NCBI RefSeq assembly: GCF_003843875.1
Contig: NZ_RKRF01000011.1
Span: forward strand, 124,001 to 188,000
Reading direction: 5' to 3'
Origin: Aquisalibacillus elongatus
Lineage (GTDB): Bacteria > Bacillota > Bacilli > Bacillales > Alkalibacillaceae
Length of the DNA: 64,000 nucleotides
The notes beneath the pieces are model-generated. The model searched no databases. It had not been told where the DNA came from and saw only the letters and a list, made by a program, of their open reading frames with translations. Position numbers and translations under genes: made by a program. Below are positions 24,628 through 34,435 of the stretch, piece after piece (position 1 is the stretch's first letter; each line of letters begins with the position of its first letter).

Positions 24628-25383
24628 ATGATTGTTTCGAATCATCACGAACGATTTCAACTTTTCACACAGTATAATCACTCTAAATTAAGCGGTCAAT
24701 TTGTCCCTTATTGGAACGATTCTGAATTGCATAAAGATACCTGTTATCCCTCTATAAAATTAGCGATTGAGGAGCATGACCGGGCTTGGATTCCTTTAGA
24801 TCAAGAACCCCTTTGGAATGATGAAAAGGGGATGCCACACTCATTTATGGATTACCCAATGAAGCCTAAGATAGAAGCTTATGCTCGGGGAATAAATGAA
24901 GTTGAGGACATGTCAGCCTATGCAGGCTACTTAAACAGCCTACATTTCCTGTCTTTCTTTAACCAAAATTCGACAGATCCAGATATTTCTCGTTTCATTT
25001 CCCGGGAAATTGACAGGCAATATAAATTGGAAGAACATCTTTTGAATAAGCAGGATATCGATTATCATTACAAACTTCTGCAGTTTTGTGATGACTTATC
25101 ATTATACATTTGTCTCAATAAACCGGGTGTTCCAAAAGAAGATGAACACTTTATGTTTAAGGATGGATTTAGGCAAGATTTTAATCACCTTGGTCAAAAA
25201 ATACAGGCACACTGGAAAAATGAACATGAAATCTTAGTAGAACCGTTTCCGTTTAACGAGTCTTTTCAAGTGACGGTTCCGTACCGTGAGCTTACGAAGG
25301 AAGAGGTTGAGGATCAAGGTTTAATTAAATCATATAACCAAGCGGAATGGAAAGAGCGAAAGGTGTTCATTAATCGTGTTTAA
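24628..25383 (+). CDS. DUF3891 family protein, function unknown
   Basis: 251 residues. The pattern KLAIEEHDRAWIPLD (HD-like), the middle segment LHFLSFF and the end PYRELTKEEVEDQG resemble DUF3891 proteins, whose role is unknown. Several His and Asp residues (HHERF, EEHD, HYKLLQFCDDLSLY) suggest an HD-like metal site, which is inference. ATG 24628 is chosen among three clustered ATGs because AAAGG is 9 bp upstream of it. It has its own terminator. Confidence 0.75.
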   Translation: MIVSNHHERFQLFTQYNHSKLSGQFVPYWNDSELHKDTCYPSIKLAIEEHDRAWIPLDQEPLWNDEKGMPHSFMDYPMKPKIEAYARGINEVEDMSAYAGYLNSLHFLSFFNQNSTDPDISRFISREIDRQYKLEEHLLNKQDIDYHYKLLQFCDDLSLYICLNKPGVPKEDEHFMFKDGFRQDFNHLGQKIQAHWKNEHEILVEPFPFNESFQVTVPYRELTKEEVEDQGLIKSYNQAEWKERKVFINRV

Positions 25384-25387
25384 TAGG

Positions 25388-25429
25388 AGTGTCCCAAAGT
25401 CATTCAACATGACGATGGGACACTTTTTT
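25388..25429. terminator. Terminator between DUF3891 gene and yaaH
   Basis: AGTGTCCCA and TGGGACACT pair, followed by five Ts; loop of 19 nt holds a smaller TCATTCAACATGA hairpin. The yaaH gene converges from the other side. Confidence 0.85.
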
Positions 25430-26711
25430 AACTTATTTTACGGATGTTGAACTGGTCGTTTAACATATACCAATTTTGAGGGAATGCGAGACCTAATTTC
25501 CAGTAACTTATGCCACGCAGCCCGTACTCACGGATTAGATCAAATTTGGCCTTAATTGACCGTGCATCTTCAAACCATACTTCATGCTGATTACCGTTTT
25601 CATCCCAGTAGTTATAAAACGGTGCTTGGGCTTCTTCGTCAAATTCAATCGATTGATTGTTTTCCCTTGCTCGCTGAATAGCCTGATTTGGACTTAGAGC
25701 TTCTGCCGGGTCACCACCTTCTTCAAATGGAAGTGTCCAGTCGTAGCCATAAAGGTTTTGCCCTAATAAAATTTTATTTGCTGGCATTTCAGTTAATGCG
25801 TATTCGACGACACCACGCACGGGCTCAATTGGGGATACCGCCATTGGTGGCCCGTAACTATAACCCCATTCATATGTCATCAACACAACAAAATCAACAA
25901 TTTCACCATGGGCTTGATAATCATGTGCTTCGTACCACTGACCTGTCTGCTCAGCACTTGTTTTAGGAGCAAGCGCAGTAGATAACATTAAATTTTCAGC
26001 ACTTAAACGTTCCTTTGCTTTTCGTAGAAACTGATTATAGTTTTCACGTGTGTCAGACGGTAAAAATTCAAAGTCAAAATGAACATCTTGGTAACCGATT
26101 TCGTTAGCTTCTTGAATAATTTCATCAAGTAATCTGTTTTGAACGTTTTCATCCGTCATAATTAATCGGCCAAGTTCTTCACTGAACTCTCCATCTTCAA
26201 TATTTGTCACGACAAGCATCAAAGCGGTATTGTTTTCTGCCGCAATGGACGCAAAATCATCTAAAGGCGGTCGTACGATTGAACCGTCACGATTGATCTC
26301 ATAGCTGAACGGGGCAAGGTACGTTAAATAAGGTGACCTGGCTCTTGCTGACTGTTGAAGTTGTTGACTAACGGTATCTCCGATTGGTTCAATATAAGCG
26401 TTACTGGTGATATCCGTTTTTGACGGCTGTGGTATTTGAAGCACCTGACCTATTTGTAGTGGTGTGTTAATGTTGAGGTTATTGAATTGTGCAAGTTCTT
26501 GATACGTAACTCCAAAACGATTGGCGATCTGGTATAAACTATCTCCGCTTTGAACGGTATATGTGTTGGTTGGAATTACTAGAGTTTGCCCGATGACGAG
26601 ATCTTCTGGACGATCTAAGCCATTAATTTGAACGAGTTCGTCAATAGTTGTTTGATATTGATTGGCAATAGAGTAAACGGAATCGCCTTGTTGTACGGTG
26701 TGGATAATCAA
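25428..26711 (-). CDS. yaaH: Spore cortex N-acetylglucosaminidase with LysM repeats
   Basis: 427 residues. Two LysM repeats at about 1-46 and 48-95 (HTVQQGDSVYSIANQ, YTVQSGDSLYQIANR) bind peptidoglycan, followed by a GH18 domain with catalytic FDFEFLP. SleL/YaaH proteins degrade cortex fragments during germination. I chose TTG 26711 (MIIHTVQQGD) because AAAGGAG lies 9 bp upstream; the ATG at 26750 would add residues without a ribosome-binding site. No signal peptide, as usual for coat-located SleL. A sigma-E-like promoter lies upstream. Confidence 0.9.
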   Translation of the reverse strand: MIIHTVQQGDSVYSIANQYQTTIDELVQINGLDRPEDLVIGQTLVIPTNTYTVQSGDSLYQIANRFGVTYQELAQFNNLNINTPLQIGQVLQIPQPSKTDITSNAYIEPIGDTVSQQLQQSARARSPYLTYLAPFSYEINRDGSIVRPPLDDFASIAAENNTALMLVVTNIEDGEFSEELGRLIMTDENVQNRLLDEIIQEANEIGYQDVHFDFEFLPSDTRENYNQFLRKAKERLSAENLMLSTALAPKTSAEQTGQWYEAHDYQAHGEIVDFVVLMTYEWGYSYGPPMAVSPIEPVRGVVEYALTEMPANKILLGQNLYGYDWTLPFEEGGDPAEALSPNQAIQRARENNQSIEFDEEAQAPFYNYWDENGNQHEVWFEDARSIKAKFDLIREYGLRGISYWKLGLAFPQNWYMLNDQFNIRKIS

Positions 26712-26745
26712 TGATGTGCACTCCTTTCTAAAATCTCCTATATAC

Positions 26746-26774
26746 ACCATATGTAAGGTGTATTAGGCTTATGC
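26746..26774 (-). promoter_or_regulatory. Possible sigma-E promoter of yaaH
   Basis: On the minus strand GCATAAG, 14-bp spacer, CATATGGT; partial match to the sigma-E consensus (KMATATT, CATACAHT). It overlaps a 7-bp inverted repeat ATACACC/GGTGTAT at 26742-26763. Confidence 0.4.
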
Positions 26775-26805
26775 CTCCATAATTATGGTATGATACAGGT
26801 GATAA

Positions 26806-27266
<461 letters not shown>

Positions 27267-27267
<1 letters not shown>

Positions 27268-27296
27268 AGCTCCCACCAACATTGGTGGGAGCTTTT
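27267..27296 (+). terminator. Terminator of tadA
   Basis: AAGCTCCCACCAA and TTGGTGGGAGCTT form a perfect stem with a 2-nt gap, then TTATTA. Confidence 0.9.
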
Positions 27297-27307
27297 ATTA
27301 TGAGGTT

Positions 27308-28960
27308 CTATTGGTCCTTATTATTAGGATTTTGTTCTTGAATGATACCTTTACGAATTTTCTTTTCTTCTCGTAAATCTTCTAAAGCGGCATAGATTCT
27401 AGCACGTTCCTGAGGCAAAGACCCATCGCGTACTTCTTTACGCAGCGACCAAATGAGGCAGTAAATCATGATGAACATTATGATCATGAATGGGAAGCCT
27501 CCAATAATGGATGCAGTTTGTAGAGCCGCTAAACCGCCAGCCATTAATAGAACAGCTGCGAATCCACCTTCAATAAGACCCCAGATGATGCGTAATCCAA
27601 GTGGTGGGTTCTCATTACCTCTTGACGTAAACATTCCGATTACATAAGTACCGGAGTCAGAAGATGTAATGAAGAAGATGGTTAATGAAATCATCGCAAT
27701 CACAATTAGTACCTCAGAGAATGGGAACATTTCTAGCATAGCGAAGAACCCTTTCGCTTCGTCAATTGTTCCATCCTGATTCAACATTGCATTATAGATA
27801 CCACCATCACCAAGGAATTGGTTAAATAGACCAGCACCACCGAAGATACTGAACCAAACCATACTTACAGCGGTCGGAACTAATAAAACACCAACTGTAA
27901 AGCTACGAATTGTACGTCCTCTAGATACACGCGCGATAAATGAACCAACGAATGGAGCCCATGCAATCCACCAAGCCCAATAGAAGATGGTCCATCCATC
28001 ATACCAGTCTTCAGCATGTTCACCAGCAGCATCCATACCTAGAGACATGTTAAAGAAGTTTTGAATGTAAGACCCTGTTGAATGTGTGAATAATTCTAGG
28101 ATGAATAAAGTTGGGCCTAAAACTAACACAAACAACATTAATAACCCGGCAACACCTAAGTTACCTTGACTTAACCATTTAATCCCTTTATCTATACCTG
28201 AAGTTGTCGAAATAATAGCTAAGCCAGTTATAACAACGATAATTATTAACCAAAGACCTGTATTATTTGGTATACCGAATAATATTTCAAACCCTCCACC
28301 GATTTGCATAACGCCTAAACCTAGTGAAGTCGAAATACCAAAAAGTGTTGAAATAACACCAATAATATTAACCGTGTTACCCCAAAAACCGAATAAATTA
28401 TCTCGACCAAGTAAAGGTTCTAAAGTTGAGCTTAATAACATCGGTAAGTTTTTACGATATGAGAAATAGGCTAATGCTGCAGCTACGACTGCATAAATGG
28501 CCCACGGGTGTAATCCCCAATGGAAAAAGGAATATTGCATTGCGGTGTGAACGGCTCCAGCTGTTTCAGCGTCTCCAACTGGAGGAGTCATAAAGTGAGA
28601 TACTGGCTCTGAAACACCCCAGAATAATAGTCCGATTCCCATACCAGCACTGAATAACATCGCAAACCAAGCAGGAGTTGAGTAAGCTGGGTTTTCATCA
28701 TCATCACCTAGCTTGATTTCGCCGAGTGGACTAATCATTAAGTAAATGGCAACAATTAAGAAGGCTGTTGCACCTAAGATGAATGACCACCCCAAGTTTG
28801 CTACAATCCAATCGTATGTTATATTAACGTACTTACTAAATGTAGAGTTCCAAATGGTACCAAAAATAAGAAATATACCTGCTATAATTAAAGATCCAAC
28901 GAACGCAGGGGTTTTGACAGCTTTACCAAAAGTCTGAATCCCCTTTCTTTGATCCTTCAT
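27308..28960 (-). CDS. BCCT transporter (glycine betaine/choline type)
   Basis: 550 residues, 12 hydrophobic helices. Family signatures: GMGIGLLFWGVSEPV (sodium/substrate Gly-rich stretch as in sodium-coupled betaine carriers), GLHPWAIYAV, and the Trp box YWAWWIAWAPFVGSFIARVSRGRTIR. It should import an osmoprotectant such as glycine betaine with sodium. The C-terminal tail is charged (LEDLREEKKIRKGI), as in osmosensing BCCT carriers. GGGAGAG lies upstream of the ATG. It stands alone between tadA and the SRP RNA. Confidence 0.92.
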   Translation of the reverse strand: MKDQRKGIQTFGKAVKTPAFVGSLIIAGIFLIFGTIWNSTFSKYVNITYDWIVANLGWSFILGATAFLIVAIYLMISPLGEIKLGDDDENPAYSTPAWFAMLFSAGMGIGLLFWGVSEPVSHFMTPPVGDAETAGAVHTAMQYSFFHWGLHPWAIYAVVAAALAYFSYRKNLPMLLSSTLEPLLGRDNLFGFWGNTVNIIGVISTLFGISTSLGLGVMQIGGGFEILFGIPNNTGLWLIIIVVITGLAIISTTSGIDKGIKWLSQGNLGVAGLLMLFVLVLGPTLFILELFTHSTGSYIQNFFNMSLGMDAAGEHAEDWYDGWTIFYWAWWIAWAPFVGSFIARVSRGRTIRSFTVGVLLVPTAVSMVWFSIFGGAGLFNQFLGDGGIYNAMLNQDGTIDEAKGFFAMLEMFPFSEVLIVIAMISLTIFFITSSDSGTYVIGMFTSRGNENPPLGLRIIWGLIEGGFAAVLLMAGGLAALQTASIIGGFPFMIIMFIMIYCLIWSLRKEVRDGSLPQERARIYAALEDLREEKKIRKGIIQEQNPNNKDQ

Positions 28961-29174
28961 AACACTCTCCCTTTCGTATATTGTTTTTATTCGGACAATT
29001 TGTGATTAACTAAATTGAACATCATAAGCCAGCTCTCCAAAAAACAAGCCATAAGCCAATGTAACGAATATTGATGATGATTTCAAGTTAAAGTTTGACA
29101 TACATAAGTCACTTACCCTATTAAGGGTTAAATAAACATTTAAATAAGTTACAGAATATGGAATGATTCAATTA
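28961..29174. other. Upstream region of the BCCT gene and SRP RNA
   Basis: Gene-free. CATAAGCCA occurs twice (29023-29031 and 29050-29058), a possible protein-binding direct repeat. On the plus strand TTGACA at 29095 with TATTAA 18 bp later could be a second promoter toward the SRP RNA, followed by the small palindrome ACCCT-ATTA-AGGGT. Confidence 0.4.
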
Positions 29175-29203
29175 TTGCATTTTAGAAAAAAACCTCGTAT
29201 ACT
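29175..29203 (+). promoter_or_regulatory. SRP RNA promoter
   Basis: TTGCAT (29175-29180), 17-bp spacer, TATACT (29198-29203), placing the start at about 29210. Confidence 0.8.
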
Positions 29204-29210
29204 TGTAATT

Positions 29211-29480
29211 GCTGTGCTAGGTGGGGAGGTAGCGGTGCCCTGTAACCCACAATCCGCTATAGTGGGGCTGAAATCCTATCTGAGGTGAAGTGATTTTAAG
29301 GACTGCCGTAAGTAAGCAGTGTTGACGTTTGGGTCCTATGCAACGGGAACCCGTGAACCCTGTCAGGTCCGGAAGGAAGCAGCAGTAAGCGGTCATTCCG
29401 GTGTGTCGTAGGGCAACCTAGACCGAGCTGTGAACTTACGTACCGCTTATGAATCACTTCATCGAGGGTAGGTGCGCAGT
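29211..29480 (+). ncRNA. scr: Signal recognition particle RNA, large Bacillus type
   Basis: About 270 nt, the length of the B. subtilis scRNA with Alu and S domains. The 5' part GTGCTAGGTGGGGAGGTAGC and the S-domain loop GTCAGGTCCGGAAGGAAGCA that binds Ffh are plain. The ends pair (CTGTGC with GCGCAG). It sits just before dnaX as in B. subtilis. An open frame on the opposite strand is a shadow. Confidence 0.97.
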
Positions 29481-29550
29481 TTACATATTTCCCCAACCCC
29501 TAATTACTTCTCTCTCATTCAATCCAAGTCATGATCTTACATAATTAGTT

Positions 29551-29580
29551 TTGAAATCCCACTTCTGAATCGGTTATAAT
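29551..29580 (+). promoter_or_regulatory. Sigma-A promoter of dnaX
   Basis: TTGAAA (29551-29556), 18-bp spacer, TATAAT (29575-29580). Confidence 0.75.
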
Positions 29581-29611
29581 AGAGAAGAAAACCAAAAGGA
29601 GAAGTGTGTCC

Positions 29612-31312
29612 ATGGCCTATCAAGCATTGTACCGAGTATGGCGTCCGCAAAAGTTTGAGGATGTCGTTGGACAAGTACATATTACACGAACTTTGCAAAA
29701 TGCAATGGAACAACAAAAAGTCGCCCATGCTTATTTATTCTCAGGGCCTCGCGGGACGGGGAAAACAAGTGCGGCTAAAATTTTTGCTAAAGCGATTAAC
29801 TGTAAACATGCTCCTGTAAAAGAGCCATGTGGTGAATGTGATGCTTGTCTTGGCATTCAGGATGGGTCTATTTCAGATATTATCGAAATTGACGCGGCGT
29901 CTAACAATGGTGTAGATGACATCCGAGAGATTCGTGATAAAGTGAAGTATGCACCGAGTGCTGTGGATTATAAGGTTTATATTATAGATGAGGTTCATAT
30001 GTTGTCCCAAGGTGCTTTTAACGCCCTTCTTAAAACGTTAGAAGAACCTCCGAGGCATGTTATTTTTATATTAGCAACAACGGAGCCTCATAAAATCCCA
30101 TTAACGATTATCTCACGTTGTCAGCGGTTTGATTTTAAACGTATTACGCACCAAATTATCGTCGATCGGATTAAACATATTTTAGATGAGGAAAACATTG
30201 AGTATGACGAACATGCATTAATTCACGTGTCTTTAACAGCTGAAGGCGGTATGCGTGATGCGCTAAGCTTATTAGATCAGACGATTGCGTATAGTGATGA
30301 TGCCAAAATTGAAATGGAAGATGTATTAGCTGTTACAGGTTCGATTCCTCAGGAAAGATTATTAAAGATGGTTGAAGCACTGAGAAATGGCGAAGTTAAA
30401 GAAGCACTGAACGATCTAGAAGAAAGCATGTTAGAGGGTAAAGACCCAAATCGATTTGTGTTTGATTTCATCCATTTCTTACGTGATTTATATATGTATT
30501 CCAGTTCAGAAAACATGGAAGATACTCTTGTTCGGGCGATTCCGGATGAGCATTTTAAGGAAGTGGCACAAAATCTAACAAGTCATTGGCTTGAAAAAGC
30601 CATTGATATCTTAAATGAAACGCAACAAGATATGAAATGGACCAATAGTCCGAAGGTGTTATTAGAAATAGCTTTACTTAATATACAAGAGATTCAAGAC
30701 CAACAAGACCATACAGAAGGTCAGGCTTCTGTGTCTCATGAATTGGTTCAGCAAATAGCTCAACTTGAAAAAGAGTTGAATCAGTTAAAACAACAAGGTG
30801 TTCCGACTCAAAATCAAGACGATCAACCGAAACGAAAAGCACCTCAATCACGAAGTAATCGTTATAAAATACCTTATGAGAAAGTGCGCTACACCCTAGC
30901 TGAGGCTACGAAAGATGATATTAAGAATGTTAAGGCGAACTGGCCAAATTTCTTAGAAGGTTTAAAGAAAACAAGTCCACCTGCTCGTGCAAAGTTAGTA
31001 GATAGCACGCCTAGAGCAGCTTCGCCAAAATCATTAATTTTATCATTTAAATATGAAATTCATTGTTCCCTAGTTTTAGAAAACCAGGAGATGATCGAAA
31101 CAGCTTTAGCTGAATATATTGGTACTAAATTAACGATCATTCCAATCCCTGATAGTGAGTGGCAATCCATTCGGGAAGATTTCTTAAATCAACAAGAGTC
31201 GTCTGATGAAGGTTCTCAAGAACAAGAAGAAGAAGCTAAACAGGAAGAAGAACCATTAGTATCTGAGGCGAGAAAATTAGTTGGCGATGAATTGTTAGAA
31301 ATTAAAGAGTAA
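29612..31312 (+). CDS. dnaX: DNA polymerase III subunit tau/gamma
   Basis: 566 residues. Clamp-loader ATPase with Walker A GPRGTGKTS (about residue 45), zinc-binding Cys cluster CKHAPVKEPCGECDAC, Walker B-like YIIDEVHMLS, and sensor residues in ATTEPHKIP. The rest (about 370-566) is the linker and tau domain that bind the polymerase, ending in a Glu-rich tail. ATG 29612 follows AAAAGGAG; GTG 29606 is too close. No slippery sequence for a gamma product was noticed. It heads the dnaX-ebfC-recR operon. Confidence 0.96.
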   Translation: MAYQALYRVWRPQKFEDVVGQVHITRTLQNAMEQQKVAHAYLFSGPRGTGKTSAAKIFAKAINCKHAPVKEPCGECDACLGIQDGSISDIIEIDAASNNGVDDIREIRDKVKYAPSAVDYKVYIIDEVHMLSQGAFNALLKTLEEPPRHVIFILATTEPHKIPLTIISRCQRFDFKRITHQIIVDRIKHILDEENIEYDEHALIHVSLTAEGGMRDALSLLDQTIAYSDDAKIEMEDVLAVTGSIPQERLLKMVEALRNGEVKEALNDLEESMLEGKDPNRFVFDFIHFLRDLYMYSSSENMEDTLVRAIPDEHFKEVAQNLTSHWLEKAIDILNETQQDMKWTNSPKVLLEIALLNIQEIQDQQDHTEGQASVSHELVQQIAQLEKELNQLKQQGVPTQNQDDQPKRKAPQSRSNRYKIPYEKVRYTLAEATKDDIKNVKANWPNFLEGLKKTSPPARAKLVDSTPRAASPKSLILSFKYEIHCSLVLENQEMIETALAEYIGTKLTIIPIPDSEWQSIREDFLNQQESSDEGSQEQEEEAKQEEEPLVSEARKLVGDELLEIKE

Positions 31313-31342
31313 TTATTTTGACTAATAAGAGGAGGATGCACA

Positions 31343-31660
31343 ATGAAAGGCATGGGTAACATGAATAATATGATGAAAGAAATGCAAAAGATGCAAAAGA
31401 AAATGATGAAGGCTCAAGAAGAGCTTCATGAAATGACGTTTGAAGCAACAGCCGGCGGTGGCATGGTGAAAGTAGTTGCTAATGGAAAGAAAGAAATTAC
31501 AGACGTTGAAATTAATGAAGAAGTCGTCGACCCAGATGATGTTGATATGCTACAAGATTTAATCCTTGCAGCGACAAATGATGTACTTGGTCAAGTAGAC
31601 CAAACGACGAATGATAAAATGGGTAAATTCACGCAAGGGATGAATATACCAGGTTTCTAG
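31343..31660 (+). CDS. ebfC: YbaB/EbfC nucleoid-associated protein
   Basis: 105 residues. The N-terminal third is Met/Lys-rich ([23 protein letters not shown]), then the compact YbaB core ([20 protein letters not shown]). It binds DNA as a dimer. Placement between dnaX and recR is nearly universal. AGAGGAGG precedes ATG. Confidence 0.95.
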   Translation: MKGMGNMNNMMKEMQKMQKKMMKAQEELHEMTFEATAGGGMVKVVANGKKEITDVEINEEVVDPDDVDMLQDLILAATNDVLGQVDQTTNDKMGKFTQGMNIPGF

Positions 31661-31672
31661 GAGGCTTGCATC

Positions 31673-32269
31673 ATGTACTATCCAGAACCGATCTCCAAAC
31701 TGGTAGACAGTTTTACAAAATTGCCAGGAATAGGGCCAAAAACGGCAGTGCGCCTGGCTTTTTTTGTGCTGAATATGAAAGAAGATGACGTGCTAGATTT
31801 TGCGAAGAACTTAGCAAACGCTAAGCGTGAGCTAACGCACTGTAGTGTTTGTGGTCACATAACCGATAAAGACCCTTGTCGTATATGCGAAGATCAGGAA
31901 CGAGACGGCACGGTCATTTGTGTGGTTCAAGACCCTAAGGACGTTATTGCGATGGAGAAAATGAAAGACTATCAAGGGAAGTATCATGTCCTTCATGGTG
32001 CCATTTCACCGATGGACGGCATTGGTCCTGAAGATATTAATGTGCCATCGCTAATCGAACGATTAAAAGATGAAGAAGTAGAAGAACTAATCCTAGCAAC
32101 GAACCCAAATGTCGAAGGTGAGGCAACAGCGATGTATATATCGCGTTTAGTTAAACCATCCGGTATAAAAATCTCGCGCATTGCCCACGGTCTTCCTGTT
32201 GGCGGTGATTTAGAGTATGCGGATGAAGTGACATTATCTAAGGCATTAGAGGGTCGACGTGATTTATAG
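31673..32269 (+). CDS. recR: Recombination protein RecR
   Basis: 198 residues. Helix-hairpin-helix [16 protein letters not shown], zinc finger [16 protein letters not shown], and Toprim domain ([14 protein letters not shown] ... [12 protein letters not shown]). It acts with RecO and RecF to load RecA at gaps. AGGAGG lies 9 bp before ATG, 12 bp after ebfC. Confidence 0.97.
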   Translation: MYYPEPISKLVDSFTKLPGIGPKTAVRLAFFVLNMKEDDVLDFAKNLANAKRELTHCSVCGHITDKDPCRICEDQERDGTVICVVQDPKDVIAMEKMKDYQGKYHVLHGAISPMDGIGPEDINVPSLIERLKDEEVEELILATNPNVEGEATAMYISRLVKPSGIKISRIAHGLPVGGDLEYADEVTLSKALEGRRDL

Positions 32270-32347
32270 AAAATCTCTTTTTTCTTAGTTCTACTTTAAC
32301 TATTAAATGCATAGGGTAAAGTAGGACAAGCGAAAGGAGATTCTAGT

Positions 32348-32614
32348 ATGGATCCATTAGTCGTCATTTTAGCTTTTGTGGCTGTGTTAGTATTGTTACT
32401 ATTCTTTGGCCCACCGTTAAAGATTATGAAGTTAACATCTGTAGGAGTCATTAAACTTGTTATTGGGGCATTATTTATCTTTTTTGCTAATGTTTTTGGT
32501 TCGATGTTTGGATTACACATTCCGATTAACTTAATTACATCTGCAATTGCAGGATTTCTTGGTTTATTTGGGGTAGGGGCCCTAGTGCTCATACATTTCC
32601 TCATCATTCCTTAA
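32348..32614 (+). CDS. bofA: BofA, inhibitor of pro-sigma-K processing
   Basis: 88 residues with two to three hydrophobic helices and the conserved C-terminal half (FGLHIPINLITSAIAGFLGLFGVGAL). In the forespore outer membrane BofA with SpoIVFA holds the SpoIVFB protease inactive. The DUF2508 gene (yaaL) that normally lies between recR and bofA is absent; only 78 bp separate them. GAAAGGAG is 7 bp before ATG. Confidence 0.92.
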   Translation: MDPLVVILAFVAVLVLLLFFGPPLKIMKLTSVGVIKLVIGALFIFFANVFGSMFGLHIPINLITSAIAGFLGLFGVGALVLIHFLIIP

Positions 32615-32625
32615 AAAGTTACGAC

Positions 32626-32652
32626 GCCAAGCTAAGACAGCTTGGCTTTATT
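32626..32652 (+). terminator. Terminator of bofA
   Basis: GCCAAGCT-AAGAC-AGCTTGGC then TTTATTT. Confidence 0.88.
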
Positions 32653-32749
32653 TATGTTCGTAAAACCTTATATTCACAATGAAAATTTCATAGATTTATA
32701 GTATAAAACTAGATTAATTAGTCCATCCTAGTTGATGGAGGTGGGATGA

Positions 32750-32941
32750 GTGCAATCTAAATCTATGAAACAGTGTAAAATTTGTGAGGAATGGAAAGAA
32801 GAAGGCATTTATTTATTAATTTCATTTATTTGTACAAGTTGTGAGAAAGAAATGTTAGAGACGGAACCAGGAGATGAGCACTACCAATATTATGTGGAAC
32901 GTTTAAAGCGAAGCTATATCTCAAATCTATTAACTCATTAG
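32750..32941 (+). CDS. csfB: Gin (CsfB), anti-sigma-G factor
   Basis: 63 residues with two Cys pairs, CKIC and CTSC, forming the zinc hook of Gin, which holds sigma-G (and sigma-E in the mother cell) inactive until the right time. GTG 32750 follows GGAGGTGG at good spacing. In B. subtilis the gene sits after an rRNA operon in this interval; no rRNA is present here. No convincing sigma-F promoter found. Confidence 0.9.
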   Translation: MQSKSMKQCKICEEWKEEGIYLLISFICTSCEKEMLETEPGDEHYQYYVERLKRSYISNLLTH

Positions 32942-32964
32942 AGCGTCAAGTGCGCTCTTTTTTT
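32940..32964 (+). terminator. Terminator of csfB
   Basis: GAGCG and CGCTC pair around a short loop, followed by seven Ts. Confidence 0.8.
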
Positions 32965-33007
32965 GTGTGATAAAATGAAATCAATACATAGTTTAAGGAG
33001 AATATAG

Positions 33008-34423
33008 ATGGATCAACGAAAAGCGCCATTGTTTGAAGCCTTAAGAAAACATGTTCAACAAAATCCTATTTCATTTCATGTACCTGGGCATAAAAATGGT
33101 TCGGTCTTTTCAGAATCAAGTTTTTCAAACCTATTATCTTATGATTTAACCGAATTACCTCATTTAGATGACCTCCATCAACCAGAGGGGGTTATTTTGC
33201 AGGCAGAGCAACTCGCATCTGAGTTGTATCAAACACAATATACTTTTTTCTTAGTGAATGGGTCGACAGTTGGTAATTTGGCTATGGTGATGAGTGTGTG
33301 TCAGCCAGGTGATGAGATTATTGTTCAACGCAATAGCCATAAATCGGTGTTTAATGCTTTAGAGCTAGCTGGAGCAAAACCGATTTTTGTATCGCCAAAC
33401 TATGATGAGCGAACAGAGCGGTTTTCCTATCTTGATTCAGACGTTGTGGCTAACGTCATCGAAAATCATCCTCATGCAAAGGCGGTTTTTTTATCATATC
33501 CTGATTATTTTGGAACAACGTATGAAATAGAACCAATTATTTCAAAAGCGCATCAAGTTGGAATGGCTGTTTTAGTGGACGAAGCGCACGGAGCTCACTT
33601 TCCATTATCGGATCAATTTCCTCAATCGGCATTAGAATTAGGGGCTGACCTGGTCGTTCATTCAGCGCATAAGACGCTCCCTGCGATGACAATGGGGTCC
33701 TTTTTACATATGAATAACGAGCATGTTTCATATGAAACAGTTAAACATTTCCTGCAAATGTTGCAATCAAGTAGTCCATCGTATCCAATCATGGCATCCT
33801 TAGATTTAGCTAGACAATATGTTAGTGAACTGTCAGGAGATGATTTTAAGACGGTTGTTAAACATATCGAGTCCATCAGGGAGGCATTAAATAACCTTCC
33901 TAGTGTTAAAGTGATGCCAATTTTAAAAGGTGTTGATGACCCATTAAAAATCACCTTGAGTTCTACTCCAAATCATATAAAACAAGTAGAGAAAGCTTTA
34001 CATGATCATAGGGTTTTTCCAGAGATGGTCGAACAGCATCAATTACTTTTGATGGTGGGGCTTAGGTTGAAAAAGCCAAATTTGGATTGGATTCTTTCAT
34101 TAAAAGATTCACTTTTACTAATCGAAACCATAGATAAACATGATACAATGACAAGTGTTAAAATCTTAAGTAAGCAATCATTAGAATATAGTTATCAAGA
34201 CTTAAAGCGTTTTAAAACTTCGTGGGCAACATGGGAAGAAGCGGTTGGAAAACTAGCAGCCCAATCGATAACCCCTTACCCACCTGGTATTCCAGTATTA
34301 ATAAAAGGTGAACGTATTGAGGAAGATCACCTTAAGGCTATTGAACAAGCTCAAAAATATCATGCATCAATTCAATATAATGGTAGAAATTTAAAAGAAG
34401 GAATTGAAATTTATATCGAGTGA
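33008..34423 (+). CDS. yaaO: YaaO, Orn/Lys/Arg decarboxylase-like PLP enzyme
   Basis: 471 residues. PLP-dependent fold type I: SFHVPGHKNG at the N-terminus, DEAHGAHFPLSD, and the Schiff-base Lys in VVHSAHKTLPAMTMGS. The C-terminal domain of the group is present, though shorter than in the inducible enterobacterial decarboxylases. Homologues act on arginine, lysine or ornithine; substrate is not assigned. It is 12 bp upstream of tmk with AAGGAG before its own ATG. Confidence 0.9.
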   Translation: MDQRKAPLFEALRKHVQQNPISFHVPGHKNGSVFSESSFSNLLSYDLTELPHLDDLHQPEGVILQAEQLASELYQTQYTFFLVNGSTVGNLAMVMSVCQPGDEIIVQRNSHKSVFNALELAGAKPIFVSPNYDERTERFSYLDSDVVANVIENHPHAKAVFLSYPDYFGTTYEIEPIISKAHQVGMAVLVDEAHGAHFPLSDQFPQSALELGADLVVHSAHKTLPAMTMGSFLHMNNEHVSYETVKHFLQMLQSSSPSYPIMASLDLARQYVSELSGDDFKTVVKHIESIREALNNLPSVKVMPILKGVDDPLKITLSSTPNHIKQVEKALHDHRVFPEMVEQHQLLLMVGLRLKKPNLDWILSLKDSLLLIETIDKHDTMTSVKILSKQSLEYSYQDLKRFKTSWATWEEAVGKLAAQSITPYPPGIPVLIKGERIEEDHLKAIEQAQKYHASIQYNGRNLKEGIEIYIE

Positions 34424-34435
34424 GGAGTTATCGCA

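Noticed and set aside
29296-29496. 66-codon minus-strand frame within the SRP RNA
   Set aside because: Antisense to a conserved structural RNA; no start signals.
32291-32324. Hairpin CTACTTTA/TAAAGTAG before bofA as a terminator
   Set aside because: Loop of 18 nt, 8-bp AT-rich stem and no T run; could be chance.
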